From NCBI GenBank assembly GCA_947507875.1, contig CANNQP010000016.1:1-64000 (forward strand): 64,000 bases of DNA, written 5' to 3'. The position numbers were made by a program, and so were the translations under genes. Below the pieces are notes generated by a model that was not told where the DNA came from, did no database searches, and saw nothing but the letters and a program-made list of their open reading frames with translations. This document shows positions 35,091-44,435 of this stretch, piece after piece; the stretch's first letter is position 1, and every line of letters starts with the position of its first letter. The stretch comes from Verrucomicrobiaceae bacterium. GTDB lineage: Bacteria > Verrucomicrobiota > Verrucomicrobiia > Verrucomicrobiales > Verrucomicrobiaceae.

Positions 35091-37394
35091 ATGGAATTCT
35101 CTACTGTCTCGCGTCGTGCTGTCTTGACGGCTCTGGCACTTTTGTCCTCAGGAAGCTTTGCGTCCGCCAACGACTGGACCAACTGGCGCGGTCCGCTCCA
35201 GACCGGGGTCAGTTTGGAGCACTACAAGAATGCTGGAAAGCTTCCTGACCGTGCAGCCTGGACCTACGCTGCTCGTAGCCGCGGTGCGCCGGTCGTGGTT
35301 GATGGTAAAGTCGTCCTTTGGGGCTACAAAGGTCAGACTACTGATTTGATCGAACTGCTCACGGTGCTCGATGCCAAGACGGGCAAGAAGCTGTGGGAGG
35401 TGGAGATCCCAGACTACCTCAGTGATTCCATTTACAATCGCTATTCGATCGGAGCACCCACGGTCGATCCAGAAACCAAGCGAATCTACCTCGTGAGCAA
35501 TGCAGGCTTGTTCGTTTGCTATGAACTGGACGGCACCAAGGTCTTCGAATTGCCGTTGATGGAGAATCTGGGACGCATGACCTTCCCCAATAGCCGTGTC
35601 GGTAGCCCGGTCATTGAAGGTGATCTGGTCATTGTCCATTTCATCTTCTCCAACTGGGGAGCCGACGGCCCCGCTGCAGACCGCGTTTATGGCTTTGACA
35701 AAAAAACAGGCGAACTCGTCTGGTGGAGCCTTCCTGGTGTGAGTCCCCCCGTGGATTCTTCCTTTTCGACCCCTTTCGTCGAAACTCGCGATGGCAAGCG
35801 CGTCATGTATTACACCACGGGCTGTGGGCACCTGGTGTGCGTGAATGCTCGTAGCGGGAAGCCTTACTGGAAGTTTCCAATCTGCAAAAACGGCGTCAAT
35901 CCTAGCGTCGTGCTGCACAAGGGGAAGGTCATCGCCATCCACAATGATGAAAATGTGGATAGCTCTGAAAAAGGCCGTCTAGTGGCGATCAAACTTCCGG
36001 AAAAACTCACGCCACCGCCACCGCCCGGCTTGGAGTCCACGACCCTCGATGCCAGTGCAGAAGTTTGGCGCAACCCCATTGGAGCCACCAGCAGCTCTCC
36101 GGTCTTGGTCGGCGACACTCTTTATCAACTGACGGATGGTGGTGAGCTTTACGCCATCGACGCCAACACCGGCAAGGATCTCTGGAAAAAGAAGCTGAGC
36201 AATGCGAACCTGCACTCCTCTCCGCTCTACGTCGATGGATTGATCTACTGCCCGATGATGGAGGGCAAGCTGGTCGTTGTGAAGCCCGGCTCCGCCGATG
36301 CTGAGATCGTGCAAGAGATCGCCTTGGATGGCGGTGTTCAGGCACAGTGTCTTGGCGCGCCGGTGGTTTGTGATGGCATGCTCTACGTGAGCACCACGGA
36401 GAAATTTTACGCCTTTCCCATCCCCAATCAAGGCATTGAGCTGGACCCTGCGCCTGTCGCTGAAATTCCCGCACCCGGAAAAGCTGCCGCACTTCAGATC
36501 ATTCCCGCGGAAGTGGTCATCATGCGCGGTAACAAGCAGTCCTTCCGCATCCGCAGTGTGGACGCCAATGGCTTTGTTGTCAGCGATAAGGTCGAGGGCG
36601 TGAAGTGGGAGTCATTCATTCCACCGACGGCGAAAGTGAAAGCCACCATGGATGCCAAGTTCAATGAAGCCGGCGAACTCGAGGTTGCCGCAGATGCTAA
36701 GGTCACTGCAGGAGCTTTCAAAGCCACGGCGCCCGATGGAACGTTCGGCACCGTCCGTGGACGTGCTCTGAAAGGTCTGCCGATCACGGAGGACTTCGAA
36801 AGTTATGATTTGAGCGAAGAGTTCGCTGCCGATCAGGCCAACCCTGCCTACAAATTCGCCTACCCGCCACTCTCTTGGATTGGAGCTCGGTTCAAATTCC
36901 AGGTCATGGAAAAAGATGGCAACAAAGTTTTCGGCAAAAGCTTTGATCGTCTCCTGTTTCAGCGCGGTACCGTCTTCGTCGCTCCATCCAACCTGAGCAA
37001 TTACACCATGCAGGCGGATGTGATGACCGACGGAAGCGCACGCTCCAAAGCCGACATTGGCCTCATCAACCAGCGCTATCTCATCTGCCTGCGCGGCAAT
37101 GCCAACAAACTAGAGATCAGCTCCAACCTGGAACGTCTGGCGCAGGCCTCGACCTTCAAGGTCAGTGCCAACACGTGGTACACCTTAAAGACACGTGTCG
37201 ATGTCGCTGCTGATGGCAGTGGTGTGGTGAAGGGCAAGGTCTGGGCTAAGAGTGAAGCCGAGCCTGAAGCCTGGACTGTGGAGGCCAAAGTGCCCAGGGC
37301 CCATCCCCAGGGGAGTCCTGGCATTTTCGGATTCACCCCCATGAACCAAAAACGTGTGTTTTTGGACAATTTGAGCATCACCGCGAATCAATAA
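35091..37394 (+). CDS. Secreted PQQ-like beta-propeller protein (with extra C-terminal domain)
   Basis: 767 residues with a signal (RRAVLTALALLSSGSFASA). Repeated propeller blades of the PQQ type are visible: DWTNWRGPLQTGVS at the start, VLDAKTGKKLWEVEIPDYL, GFDKKTGELVWWSLPGV, YAIDANTGKDLWKKKL. From about residue 470 an Ig-like segment and a final beta-sandwich (KGLPITEDFESYDLSEEFAA... MNQKRVFLDNLSITAN) follow, resembling a glucanase-like LamG fold. No PQQ-ligand residues can be confirmed. Followed 18 bases later by a second propeller gene. Confidence 0.85.
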   Translation: MEFSTVSRRAVLTALALLSSGSFASANDWTNWRGPLQTGVSLEHYKNAGKLPDRAAWTYAARSRGAPVVVDGKVVLWGYKGQTTDLIELLTVLDAKTGKKLWEVEIPDYLSDSIYNRYSIGAPTVDPETKRIYLVSNAGLFVCYELDGTKVFELPLMENLGRMTFPNSRVGSPVIEGDLVIVHFIFSNWGADGPAADRVYGFDKKTGELVWWSLPGVSPPVDSSFSTPFVETRDGKRVMYYTTGCGHLVCVNARSGKPYWKFPICKNGVNPSVVLHKGKVIAIHNDENVDSSEKGRLVAIKLPEKLTPPPPPGLESTTLDASAEVWRNPIGATSSSPVLVGDTLYQLTDGGELYAIDANTGKDLWKKKLSNANLHSSPLYVDGLIYCPMMEGKLVVVKPGSADAEIVQEIALDGGVQAQCLGAPVVCDGMLYVSTTEKFYAFPIPNQGIELDPAPVAEIPAPGKAAALQIIPAEVVIMRGNKQSFRIRSVDANGFVVSDKVEGVKWESFIPPTAKVKATMDAKFNEAGELEVAADAKVTAGAFKATAPDGTFGTVRGRALKGLPITEDFESYDLSEEFAADQANPAYKFAYPPLSWIGARFKFQVMEKDGNKVFGKSFDRLLFQRGTVFVAPSNLSNYTMQADVMTDGSARSKADIGLINQRYLICLRGNANKLEISSNLERLAQASTFKVSANTWYTLKTRVDVAADGSGVVKGKVWAKSEAEPEAWTVEAKVPRAHPQGSPGIFGFTPMNQKRVFLDNLSITANQ

Positions 37395-37412
37395 TCTCTC
37401 CTTTTCCTGATC

Positions 37413-39038
37413 ATGAAGCCCCAAATCACTGCACTGCTCGCGCTTCTCAGCGCCTCCGCCCTCCACGCTGCCGACCTCGCTGAATGGGGCGGTGGACCCG
37501 GACGCAACATGGTCTCTTCCGAGAAGGGACTGCCCATTGAAATCGACCCAGGCAAAAAGTATGGCCCCAAAGCTGCCCCGAAGATCGCTGGGCGGCTCCG
37601 TCCAAATGCCGAAGAAGCCAACAAAGGCCCGGGCGCGGAGGACATCGACCTTAGCACCACAAAAAATTGCCTTTGGGTCGCCAAGCTGGGATCACAGACC
37701 TACGGCACCCCGATCATTGCCAGCGGTCAGGTTTATGTCGGCACGAACAACGAATCTCCCCGCAATGACAAGCACATCGGCGACCGTGGCATCGTCATGG
37801 TTTTTGATGAATACACGGGAGAGTTCAAGTGGCAGCTCGTGTCGCCCAAGATGGGCTCGGGTAAGGTGAATGACTGGGAGTACCTCGGCATCTGCGCCAG
37901 CCCGACCATCATCGGTGACAAAGCCTACGTGCCTGGCAATCGCTGCCAGATCATCTGCATGGACGTGAATGGCCTGTCGAATGGCAACCAAGGCATGCAG
38001 GAAGAGGCCCAGTTCATGGCCGCTTTGGACAAGGATGGCAAGCCCCAGCCGGTGGAGCCGAGCAAGACCGATGCGGACATCCTTTGGGTCTATGACATGT
38101 ACAAAGAGTTGGGCGTCTTCCAGCACAACGCCACCGCAGGTTATCCCCTCGTGGTCGATGGCAAAGTGTTTGTTCCTACCTGCAATGGCGTGGACTGGAC
38201 CCACACGAACATACCAGCTCCTCAGGCACCGAGCTTCATCATGCTGGATGCAGAAAGCGGCACTCTTCTTGGCGAAATGGATCACATTGCCTCTGAGCGT
38301 GTGCTGCACTGCTCCTGGTCCAGCCCCACGCTCGCTTTGATCGAAGGCAAAAAGCAGATCATTTTCGGCGCGGGTGATGGTTGGGTTTACTCCATGGCAT
38401 CCGAGACCGAGAAAAAAGACGATTTTGACATCCTGAAGGAATTCTGGCGCTATGATGCCAATCCCCCCGAATATCGGAAAAACAGCGCGGGGGAACCCAT
38501 CAAGTACGTCGAGTATGATGGCCCGAGTGAGATCATCGGCACCGTCGTTGAGAAAGATGGCTTGGTTTATGTGAACATCGGTCAAGATCCTGAGCATGGC
38601 GAAGGCGTGGGCATGCTCAGCTGCATCGATCCCAAAATGACTGGCGATATCTCTGGCAAGGCCGTCTGGACCTACAAAGGCATTGAGCGTTCCATTTCTA
38701 CCCCAGCGGTGAAGGACGGTCTCGTTTACACCGCCGACTACACGGGGCGCGTCTTCTGCCTGGATGCCAAGACGGGTAAAGAATACTGGAAGTTCGACAC
38801 CAAGGGTCACATCTGGGCCAGCCCCCTGGTGGCGGATGGCAAAGTATGGATCGGCAACGAAGAAGGCGAACTCTTCATCTTGGCCGAAGGCAAGGAGCTG
38901 AAGGAGATCAAGACCATCGAGTTTCCGAGTCCTCTGCTGAGCAGTGTCGTGGCGGCCAATGGTTGCCTTTACATCACCACGCACACCCACCTCTACTGCT
39001 TCAAAGAAGGGGCCAAACCTGCGGCCGGCGCTGAATAA
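37413..39038 (+). CDS. Secreted PQQ-like beta-propeller protein
   Basis: 541 residues, signal peptide KPQITALLALLSASALHAAD. Blades include CLWVAKLGSQTYGTPIIASG, MVFDEYTGEFKWQLVSP, ILWVYDMYKELGVFQHNATA, FCLDAKTGKEYWKFDTKGHI and ASPLVADGKVWIGNEEGELF. A sibling of the preceding gene, in the same operon and followed by a strong terminator. Binding partner or substrate unknown. Confidence 0.88.
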   Translation: MKPQITALLALLSASALHAADLAEWGGGPGRNMVSSEKGLPIEIDPGKKYGPKAAPKIAGRLRPNAEEANKGPGAEDIDLSTTKNCLWVAKLGSQTYGTPIIASGQVYVGTNNESPRNDKHIGDRGIVMVFDEYTGEFKWQLVSPKMGSGKVNDWEYLGICASPTIIGDKAYVPGNRCQIICMDVNGLSNGNQGMQEEAQFMAALDKDGKPQPVEPSKTDADILWVYDMYKELGVFQHNATAGYPLVVDGKVFVPTCNGVDWTHTNIPAPQAPSFIMLDAESGTLLGEMDHIASERVLHCSWSSPTLALIEGKKQIIFGAGDGWVYSMASETEKKDDFDILKEFWRYDANPPEYRKNSAGEPIKYVEYDGPSEIIGTVVEKDGLVYVNIGQDPEHGEGVGMLSCIDPKMTGDISGKAVWTYKGIERSISTPAVKDGLVYTADYTGRVFCLDAKTGKEYWKFDTKGHIWASPLVADGKVWIGNEEGELFILAEGKELKEIKTIEFPSPLLSSVVAANGCLYITTHTHLYCFKEGAKPAAGAE

Positions 39039-39065
39039 GACCTGCGCGGATTTCTTTTTTCAACG

Positions 39066-39101
39066 AACTCCATCGTTGCTTCGGCAGCGATGGAGTTTTT
39101 T
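39066..39101 (+). terminator. Rho-independent terminator with UUCG loop
   Basis: Arms from AACTCCATCG to CGATGGAGTT extended to 14 pairs (one G-T), closed by a C(TTCG)G tetraloop at 39079-39084, then six T (39096-39101). It ends the two-gene propeller operon. Confidence 0.92.
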
Positions 39102-39142
39102 CTGCCCTTGAGCCTTTGCGTAGACTTGGCAAAGATGCGCAC

Positions 39143-40042
39143 ATGTCTCTCCCCGCCGCTGGAATGTTGAAGCAATACCTGGAGCAGCGTCAGGCCTCAG
39201 GCCAGACTCATTCGCTCCTGCGCCCTGGGGTATTGGATCGTCTGCGCAGCGCGGGCAAACCCACGGCACCGCGAGCCGCTGAGCCACACGGCACGGCACC
39301 GAAGGCTGATGTTGCGCCGCAGTCTAGCTCTGCGCTTATGGAGATGCCAGTGGCGGTGCCTTCCCGACTGCCTCAAAAGGCCGCAGGCATCTTGGCTGTG
39401 CCTGGACAAACCAAAGTCGAGAAGCTCTCCGCGCTCGCGGCCATGGCGGAAAAATCAACGCAAGCCAAAGCACTATGCACGCTGCGTGACACGATGGTTT
39501 TTGCCGTGGGAAATCCTGACGCCACGATCATGCTGATCGGGGAGGCGCCTGGGTTCGAAGAGGAACGCCAGCGCGAGCCGTTCGTTGGCCCTGCCGGTCA
39601 GAAGTTGAATGGTATTTTGAAGGCCATGGGCCTGGAGCGTAGCCAAGTGTACATCAGCAACATCTGCAAATTCCGCCCGGCGATGGAGGGCAATCAAGGC
39701 ACTTCCAATCGAGCGCCGACCGACAACGAAATGGCCACCTGTCTTTCTTATGTCCTTACCGAGATCGCCATCGTGGCTCCCCAGGTGATTGTGGCTCTCG
39801 GAGGCGTCGCGTGCAAAGGCCTGGGTATTGGCGAAGGCGTCATGCGCCTGCGTGGTCGCTTCTACGATGTTCTCGGTGTGCCCACCATGGTCACTTATCA
39901 CCCGAGCTACCTGCTGCGTGAGGAAAAGATGGCAGGCGGTGGCATTCGGGCCAAAAGGGAATGCTGGGAGGACATGCTGAAAGTCATGGAAAAAGCAGGC
40001 CTGTCGATCAGCGAGAAACAAAGAAGCTACTTCCGCCAATAA
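39143..40042 (+). CDS. Uracil-DNA glycosylase superfamily protein (family 4-like, degenerate Fe-S ligands)
   Basis: About 299 residues from ATG 39143. A variable Ala/Pro-rich N-terminus (1-110) precedes a UDG fold with GEAPGFEEERQREPFVGPAG (uracil-binding motif), YISNICKFRP and VTYHPSYLLREE (the second motif). Family 4 enzymes use four Cys for a 4Fe-4S cluster. Here only two cysteines sit at or near those places: CTL is present but its CxxC partner is not, and NICKFRP has Phe where the usual NIVKCRP has Cys. So the cluster may be absent. Activity uncertain. Confidence 0.85.
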   Translation: MSLPAAGMLKQYLEQRQASGQTHSLLRPGVLDRLRSAGKPTAPRAAEPHGTAPKADVAPQSSSALMEMPVAVPSRLPQKAAGILAVPGQTKVEKLSALAAMAEKSTQAKALCTLRDTMVFAVGNPDATIMLIGEAPGFEEERQREPFVGPAGQKLNGILKAMGLERSQVYISNICKFRPAMEGNQGTSNRAPTDNEMATCLSYVLTEIAIVAPQVIVALGGVACKGLGIGEGVMRLRGRFYDVLGVPTMVTYHPSYLLREEKMAGGGIRAKRECWEDMLKVMEKAGLSISEKQRSYFRQ

Positions 40043-40049
40043 TTCGACG

Positions 40050-40745
40050 ATGCATGTCCTGCTCACCAATGACGATGGGATTGAGGCTCCCGGCTTAGCC
40101 GCACTTGAAACAGCAGTGCGAATGATTCCGGGGGCGAGGGTCAGTGTCGTGGCTCCGGCGAAGGAGCATTCCATGTGCGGTCATCGACTCACCACGCAGA
40201 CGCCGCTGCAGGTTCAGGAAAGAGGGCAGGGCAGGTGGGCGGTGGAGGGCACACCTGCCGACTGCGTGCGGATCGCGCTATTTGGTCTCCAGCTTCAGCC
40301 AGACTGGGTGCTTTCAGGAGTCAATGCAGGTGGCAATCTGGGGCAAGATATTCACGTCTCCGGTACCTGTGCCGCAGCGCGGGAAGCGGCCTACCATCAG
40401 CTTCCTGCTGCCGCATTTTCTCACTACCTGATTCGCGGCTTGGAGGTGGACTGGCAGCGCACGGCCCGCTGGACGCGTGCGGTGTTTGACCAGCTCACGA
40501 CCCGCACCCTGGCGGATGGTGAGTTCTGGTGCGTGAATTTCCCTCACCTACCTCCTTCAGTGTCAGAGCTTCCCATGCTTCGTGACTGTTTCCCGGCGAG
40601 ATCGCCTTTGCCGGTGAGTTTTCATGCCCCCGAAAAGGGCATCTACCGGTATGATGCGCGTTACGCTGATCGGGGGCAAGATCCTGGATCGGATGTGGCG
40701 GCCTGCTTTGGGGGTGAGGTGGCGGTTTTGCGTTTGAACCTTTGA
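40050..40745 (+). CDS. surE: 5'/3'-nucleotidase SurE
   Basis: 231 residues. The metal and phosphate motifs are MHVLLTNDDGIEAPGLAALE (N-terminal DD), APAKEHSMCGHRLT with conserved Ser, WAVEGTPADCVRIAL and SGVNAGGNLGQDIHVSGTCA followed by AAREAAYHQ. SurE removes phosphate from nucleoside monophosphates. Sits 8 bases after the UDG-like gene, with yraN 4 bases after its stop: a tight three-gene run. Confidence 0.95.
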   Translation: MHVLLTNDDGIEAPGLAALETAVRMIPGARVSVVAPAKEHSMCGHRLTTQTPLQVQERGQGRWAVEGTPADCVRIALFGLQLQPDWVLSGVNAGGNLGQDIHVSGTCAAAREAAYHQLPAAAFSHYLIRGLEVDWQRTARWTRAVFDQLTTRTLADGEFWCVNFPHLPPSVSELPMLRDCFPARSPLPVSFHAPEKGIYRYDARYADRGQDPGSDVAACFGGEVAVLRLNL

Positions 40746-40749
40746 TCTC

Positions 40750-41283
40750 GTGACCGCTCCTCTACCCCAGCCGTCCGTTTGGCGTCTTCTTCAGGACGTC
40801 TGGTGCTGGGCTTCACGCCAGCCCTGGCTTCGGCGCGTTTTGCTCAGGCGGGTGCCCTTATTTCAACGGCAATCCCTGCAGCTCATGGGGCGGCGGCTTT
40901 CACGGCCGGAGGTCGGTCTTTTGGGCGAACTGCTGGCGGTGCGGCATCTGACCCTCCATGGACGCCGTGTGCTTTATCGGAATTACCGTAGCCTGCATCG
41001 GGGTGAGGTCGATATCGTCGCCCGACACGGCTCGGTGCTGACCTTTGTTGAAGTGAAAACAAGGACTAGCAGCGCTTTTGGACGCCCAGCAGATGCGGTG
41101 AATCGTCAGAAACAGCAGCTCATCCAGCGCGGTGCTCAAGATTGGCTGCGGCGTCTTGGTAGTCCGCGCTTGCGCATCCGCTTTGATATCGTTGAGGTTT
41201 TGCTCATTCCTGGTGAGGTGCCACGCCTTCACGTGATCGAGGACGCCTTCGGTCTGCCTGATTGTTCGGTGACGGGTCGCTGA
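40750..41283 (+). CDS. YraN/UPF0102-family endonuclease-like protein
   Basis: 177 residues from a GTG start. The conserved core is GLLGELLAVRHLTLHGRRVL, YRNYRSLHRGEVDIVARHGS and LTFVEVKTRTSSAFGRPADA, containing the G-E-x-D and E-x-K nuclease-like residues. The N-terminal 55 residues are an Arg-rich extension. Members resemble Holliday-junction resolvases in fold, but no activity is established. Confidence 0.9.
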   Translation: MTAPLPQPSVWRLLQDVWCWASRQPWLRRVLLRRVPLFQRQSLQLMGRRLSRPEVGLLGELLAVRHLTLHGRRVLYRNYRSLHRGEVDIVARHGSVLTFVEVKTRTSSAFGRPADAVNRQKQQLIQRGAQDWLRRLGSPRLRIRFDIVEVLLIPGEVPRLHVIEDAFGLPDCSVTGR

Positions 41284-41292
41284 GAGCTGGCT

Positions 41293-42030
41293 TCACCCGA
41301 GCCGACGGAACCAGGCTAGAAATTCGCGATTCCCATCGGTGCCTTGGATGGAGGATTCCGTCAGTCCATGCCAGCGCAGATCGGGCTGGTTTTCGATGAA
41401 TTGCTGAATGCGCTGGCAGGCGCGCTCGTGCAGGGCTGGATCTCTCACAATCCCGCCGGGGCCGATGTCGTCCCGCGTCAGTTCAAATTGCGGTTTAACC
41501 AGCACCAGTCCCTGACCACCAGGTTTCAGAGCTGTGAGAGCACCGGGCAGCACCAGGGTGAGCGAAATGAAAGACACATCTGCCACGATCAGGTCCACGG
41601 CTTCGGGCACATCGCTGGCCTGCATGTGGCGGACGTTGAAGTTTTCTCGGCAAATGACCCGTGGGTCACTTCGGAGTTTCCACACCATTTGATTCGTGCC
41701 GACATCAAAGGCGTGAACGCGCGTCGCACCCCGCTGCAGCAGGCAGTCAGTGAAGCCCCCCGTGGACGCTCCCACATCCATGGCGACCCAACCGGTGACA
41801 TCGATGTGGAAGTGATTGAGCGCGCCTTCCAGTTTCAGTCCTCCGCGACTGACAAATCGGGGCGGTTGTTTCACGGTCAAGTTGGCGTCCTCGCGGATCA
41901 GCCAGCCTGGTTTGCTGATCACTTCATCCCCCACCATGACTTCGCCCGCCATGATCAGCCGACGCGCCTGCTCCCGGGAGGGGACCTGTCCTTTCTGAAC
42001 CAAAGCCTGATCGAGCCGAATGCGTGCCAT
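41293..42030 (-). CDS. TlyA-family rRNA methyltransferase/hemolysin
   Basis: 245 residues. An N-terminal S4 RNA-binding domain (RLDQALVQKGQVPSREQARRLIMAGEVMV) is followed by the SAM-dependent domain with the K-D-K-E-type family signature region: VAMDVGASTGGFTDCLLQRG, VHAFDVGTNQMVWKL, DLIVADVSFISLTLVLPGAL and LVKPQFELTRDDIGPGGIVRDP. TlyA 2'-O-methylates 16S and 23S rRNA. Its ATG overlaps the stop of the previous gene (TAATG), implying coupling. Confidence 0.93.
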   Translation of the reverse strand: MARIRLDQALVQKGQVPSREQARRLIMAGEVMVGDEVISKPGWLIREDANLTVKQPPRFVSRGGLKLEGALNHFHIDVTGWVAMDVGASTGGFTDCLLQRGATRVHAFDVGTNQMVWKLRSDPRVICRENFNVRHMQASDVPEAVDLIVADVSFISLTLVLPGALTALKPGGQGLVLVKPQFELTRDDIGPGGIVRDPALHERACQRIQQFIENQPDLRWHGLTESSIQGTDGNREFLAWFRRLG

Positions 42031-42665
42031 TAACGTGCGATAGGCTGGATGATTTCATCTCCAGGTTCAATGGAGATACCGGGTGGAATGGAGGCGAGGT
42101 CTAGATCAGCCACGGCTTCATTTTCCTCAAGGCTGCTGGTGACTTTCAACTTGCCCAGCACGCCATTGTCACGCCGCACTTGCAGCTCCTGCCCTGGTTT
42201 CAGTCCTTGCTTGGACCCGGCGTCCAGGACGACAAAACCCTGATCTTTCACGATGGTTTTGATTTTGGCGATGGTGGGCGCGGCTTTGACTTGTTTTTGC
42301 AAGGGCGTCAGGGTGTTGGTGTTGATGCCCTTGGCCTCTGCTTCAGCCACTGATTTTGGGATCGTCAGGCCACCTCCAGGTAGCTCGCTGGCCGTCGATT
42401 CAGCAAGGGCTGGGTTCGGGGCCTTCGCGGGGGCCGCTAGCACGCCCGGCACCGGAGGGGTGATGGATGCCACCGGGGCCACGGTCGGGCTTGGTAAAAA
42501 AGCACTGGTCACCGGCGTGGCCGCTTCCTTCGCCGCCTGCTTTTTCTTCACGAAATCTAACTCTTCCTTTGCGCCACGGGCGGCTTGCTGCCCCTCCCAG
42601 GCTAAGTAGGACGTGACGGCTAGGAGCGCGGCGGTGAGGAGGTAAGCGAAGTGAACGAGACGCAT
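42030..42665 (-). CDS. Membrane-anchored protein of unknown function
   Basis: 211 residues. One N-terminal membrane segment (FAYLLTAALLAVTSYLAWEG), a short charged stretch, a Pro/Ala-rich linker and a C-terminal domain with GFVVLDAGSKQGLKPGQELQ and GKLKVTSSLEENEAVADLDL. The last part resembles the FlgT C-terminal or other small beta-barrel folds, but I cannot assign a role. Overlaps tlyA by one base at the 3' end. Confidence 0.6.
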   Translation of the reverse strand: MRLVHFAYLLTAALLAVTSYLAWEGQQAARGAKEELDFVKKKQAAKEAATPVTSAFLPSPTVAPVASITPPVPGVLAAPAKAPNPALAESTASELPGGGLTIPKSVAEAEAKGINTNTLTPLQKQVKAAPTIAKIKTIVKDQGFVVLDAGSKQGLKPGQELQVRRDNGVLGKLKVTSSLEENEAVADLDLASIPPGISIEPGDEIIQPIAR

Positions 42666-42768
42666 AATCGCCGATTGGTGCTGCGTTTGCCCGAGAAATG
42701 CAATCCAGGAAATGAGGAAGCCTCATCCTTGCACGCTCTGGCGGGCGTTTCACTATGACCCACACGAC

Positions 42769-43788
42769 ATGACGGATATCGCATTTTTTAGGCTGCCAGG
42801 CGGCAGTGCATGGATTGGCACAGGGCCTTTTGAGGCTCTGCCGACCTTACCTGCTGAGGGTGGTGCGTTCTATGTGAACGACTTTGACCTGTCGGATCCG
42901 GCTCCTTGGAAGCGTCCTGCCGTCTTGACGGAGGTGTCCGAGGAGACGCTGGCGCAAAAGGCAGGCTGGAAGGGGCTCTCCTTGCCAAAGGTGCAATGGT
43001 CCAAACCGGCCACGGAATGGTTCAAGATGGCTTTCCGCCGTATCCGCCGGGAGGTGCTGGCCCGCCGTTTGGAAAAGATGGTGCCTGTCCTGACGGAAAC
43101 TGGCAACATCTTGGAGGGTCACCCGGCTCGATTGATCGAACGGGTGATGTCGGCTCCAGAGAACACGTGGGGCTATGCCTGGGTCCAGGAACAGGCTGGC
43201 TTTTTGGGGGCGACACCTGAGTTACTCTTCCGCCAGCAAGGGCATACAGTGGAGACCATGGCGCTAGCGGGTACGGCAAAGCCCGGCTCTCACGATGCGT
43301 TTCTGCACGATGTGAAGGAGATTGAAGAGCATGAAATTGTCGTTCGCTACCTTCAGGATCGCCTCTCCTTCCTGAGTGAAGTGCAGCGTGAGCCGCGTGG
43401 TTTATGCCAAGCGGGCAGCTTGCTGCATTTCCAAACGCGCCTGCGCGTCGAGGCCAAGGAGCCAATCGCCGTGGATGAACTCATCCAGCGTCTGCACCCG
43501 ACTCCTGCGGTAGGGTGCTTGCCGCGGGAGGAAAGCTGGCTGGCGCGTCTGCGCGAGTATCGCACGCAGTTGGCTGTACCAGGTTTTTTCGGGGCTCCCT
43601 TTGGTTTTGTCGAGCCTGGGGCAGGCTCTGCCTGTCATATCGTCGTCGCTATCCGTGGCGTGAGCTGGCGGGGGCAAGAGGCGCAGCTGCCCAGTGGCTG
43701 TGGCATTGTTGGCGGCAGCGCTTTCGACCACGAATGGCGTGAGGTTCGGCTCAAACGCGACGCGGTCGCGGAAATGCTCGGCGTTTGA
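42769..43788 (+). CDS. Isochorismate synthase-like chorismate-utilising enzyme
   Basis: About 339 residues from ATG 42769 (frame open to 42712). The chorismate-binding core has FLGATPELLFRQQGHTVETM followed by ALAGTAKPG, then KEIEEHEIVVRYLQDRL, LHPTPAVGCLPREE and CHIVVAIRGVSWRG. This order fits MenF/EntC-type isochorismate synthases; one Gly of the usual HPTPAVGG is Cys here. A shortened N-terminal half is typical of this type. No menaquinone genes are adjacent, so the pathway is inferred. Confidence 0.85.
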   Translation: MTDIAFFRLPGGSAWIGTGPFEALPTLPAEGGAFYVNDFDLSDPAPWKRPAVLTEVSEETLAQKAGWKGLSLPKVQWSKPATEWFKMAFRRIRREVLARRLEKMVPVLTETGNILEGHPARLIERVMSAPENTWGYAWVQEQAGFLGATPELLFRQQGHTVETMALAGTAKPGSHDAFLHDVKEIEEHEIVVRYLQDRLSFLSEVQREPRGLCQAGSLLHFQTRLRVEAKEPIAVDELIQRLHPTPAVGCLPREESWLARLREYRTQLAVPGFFGAPFGFVEPGAGSACHIVVAIRGVSWRGQEAQLPSGCGIVGGSAFDHEWREVRLKRDAVAEMLGV

Positions 43789-43805
43789 GGTTTTTTTGGT
43801 TAGGC

Positions 43806-44318
43806 TCACAGCCCCGGCGGATGGCGTGCGACATAGCCCCCAATCGGACGAGAGCGGGTTGACCAGCTCGGGCCTTTGTTCTCACCATTGTAGCCAGTGT
43901 CCAGACGTAGCCCGGCGATAACAATGAAGGTGTGGCCTTTTTTCGCGTAGATGGTGATGTGTTTGCCCTCGCCCCGTTGGCCATAGCTGCGCAGGCTTTC
44001 GGAGGTGCCCGGGCTGCGTATCAGGCCCGCTCCGTGCAGCGCAAAAGAGACCGTGCCAGAGCAATCGTAACCCGTGTCATGAAATCGGCGGTGCCCGCCC
44101 CCATGTTTGTAAGGTAGCCCGACGATTTCATTGCCAGCATTCAGGGCGGCCATGACTCTTCGGGGTAGCCCTGCAGGGGGGACGGCTTTGCCGTGGAGCA
44201 GTGCCGCTGTTTTTCCAGGCTCATAGCGATAGACCCAGCGGCGATCATGGCTGGAGCAGCTGACGAGCATGAGAATGAAACAAAGTGCGCCAAGGACACG
44301 CTGAGCGGGAGAGGGCAT
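43806..44318 (-). CDS. NlpC/P60-type lipoprotein endopeptidase
   Basis: 170 residues. Lipobox in LGALCFILMLVSCSSHD. The catalytic part has IVGLPYKHGGGHRRFHDTGY then DCSGTVSFALHGAGL, with the nucleophile Cys in DCSG, and KKGHTFIVIAGLRLDTGYNG with the active His. Likely cleaves peptidoglycan cross-link peptides in the periplasm. Convergent with the isochorismate-synthase-like gene. Confidence 0.8.
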   Translation of the reverse strand: MPSPAQRVLGALCFILMLVSCSSHDRRWVYRYEPGKTAALLHGKAVPPAGLPRRVMAALNAGNEIVGLPYKHGGGHRRFHDTGYDCSGTVSFALHGAGLIRSPGTSESLRSYGQRGEGKHITIYAKKGHTFIVIAGLRLDTGYNGENKGPSWSTRSRPIGGYVARHPPGL

Positions 44319-44435
44319 GACGGCGCATCGTGCTAGGTCGCTTCAGAAAATGCAAGCTGACTGTGCGAACGAAGCCGATGCGCCGCCGACGAGACTTGTT
44401 TGACCTTGGCCACTGTCCTGGCTAGTAGCGACACC

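Noticed and set aside
34807..35127. Small plus-strand gene before the PQQ-like operon
   Set aside because: Ends inside the next gene in another frame and has no start signal, domain or composition of a real gene.
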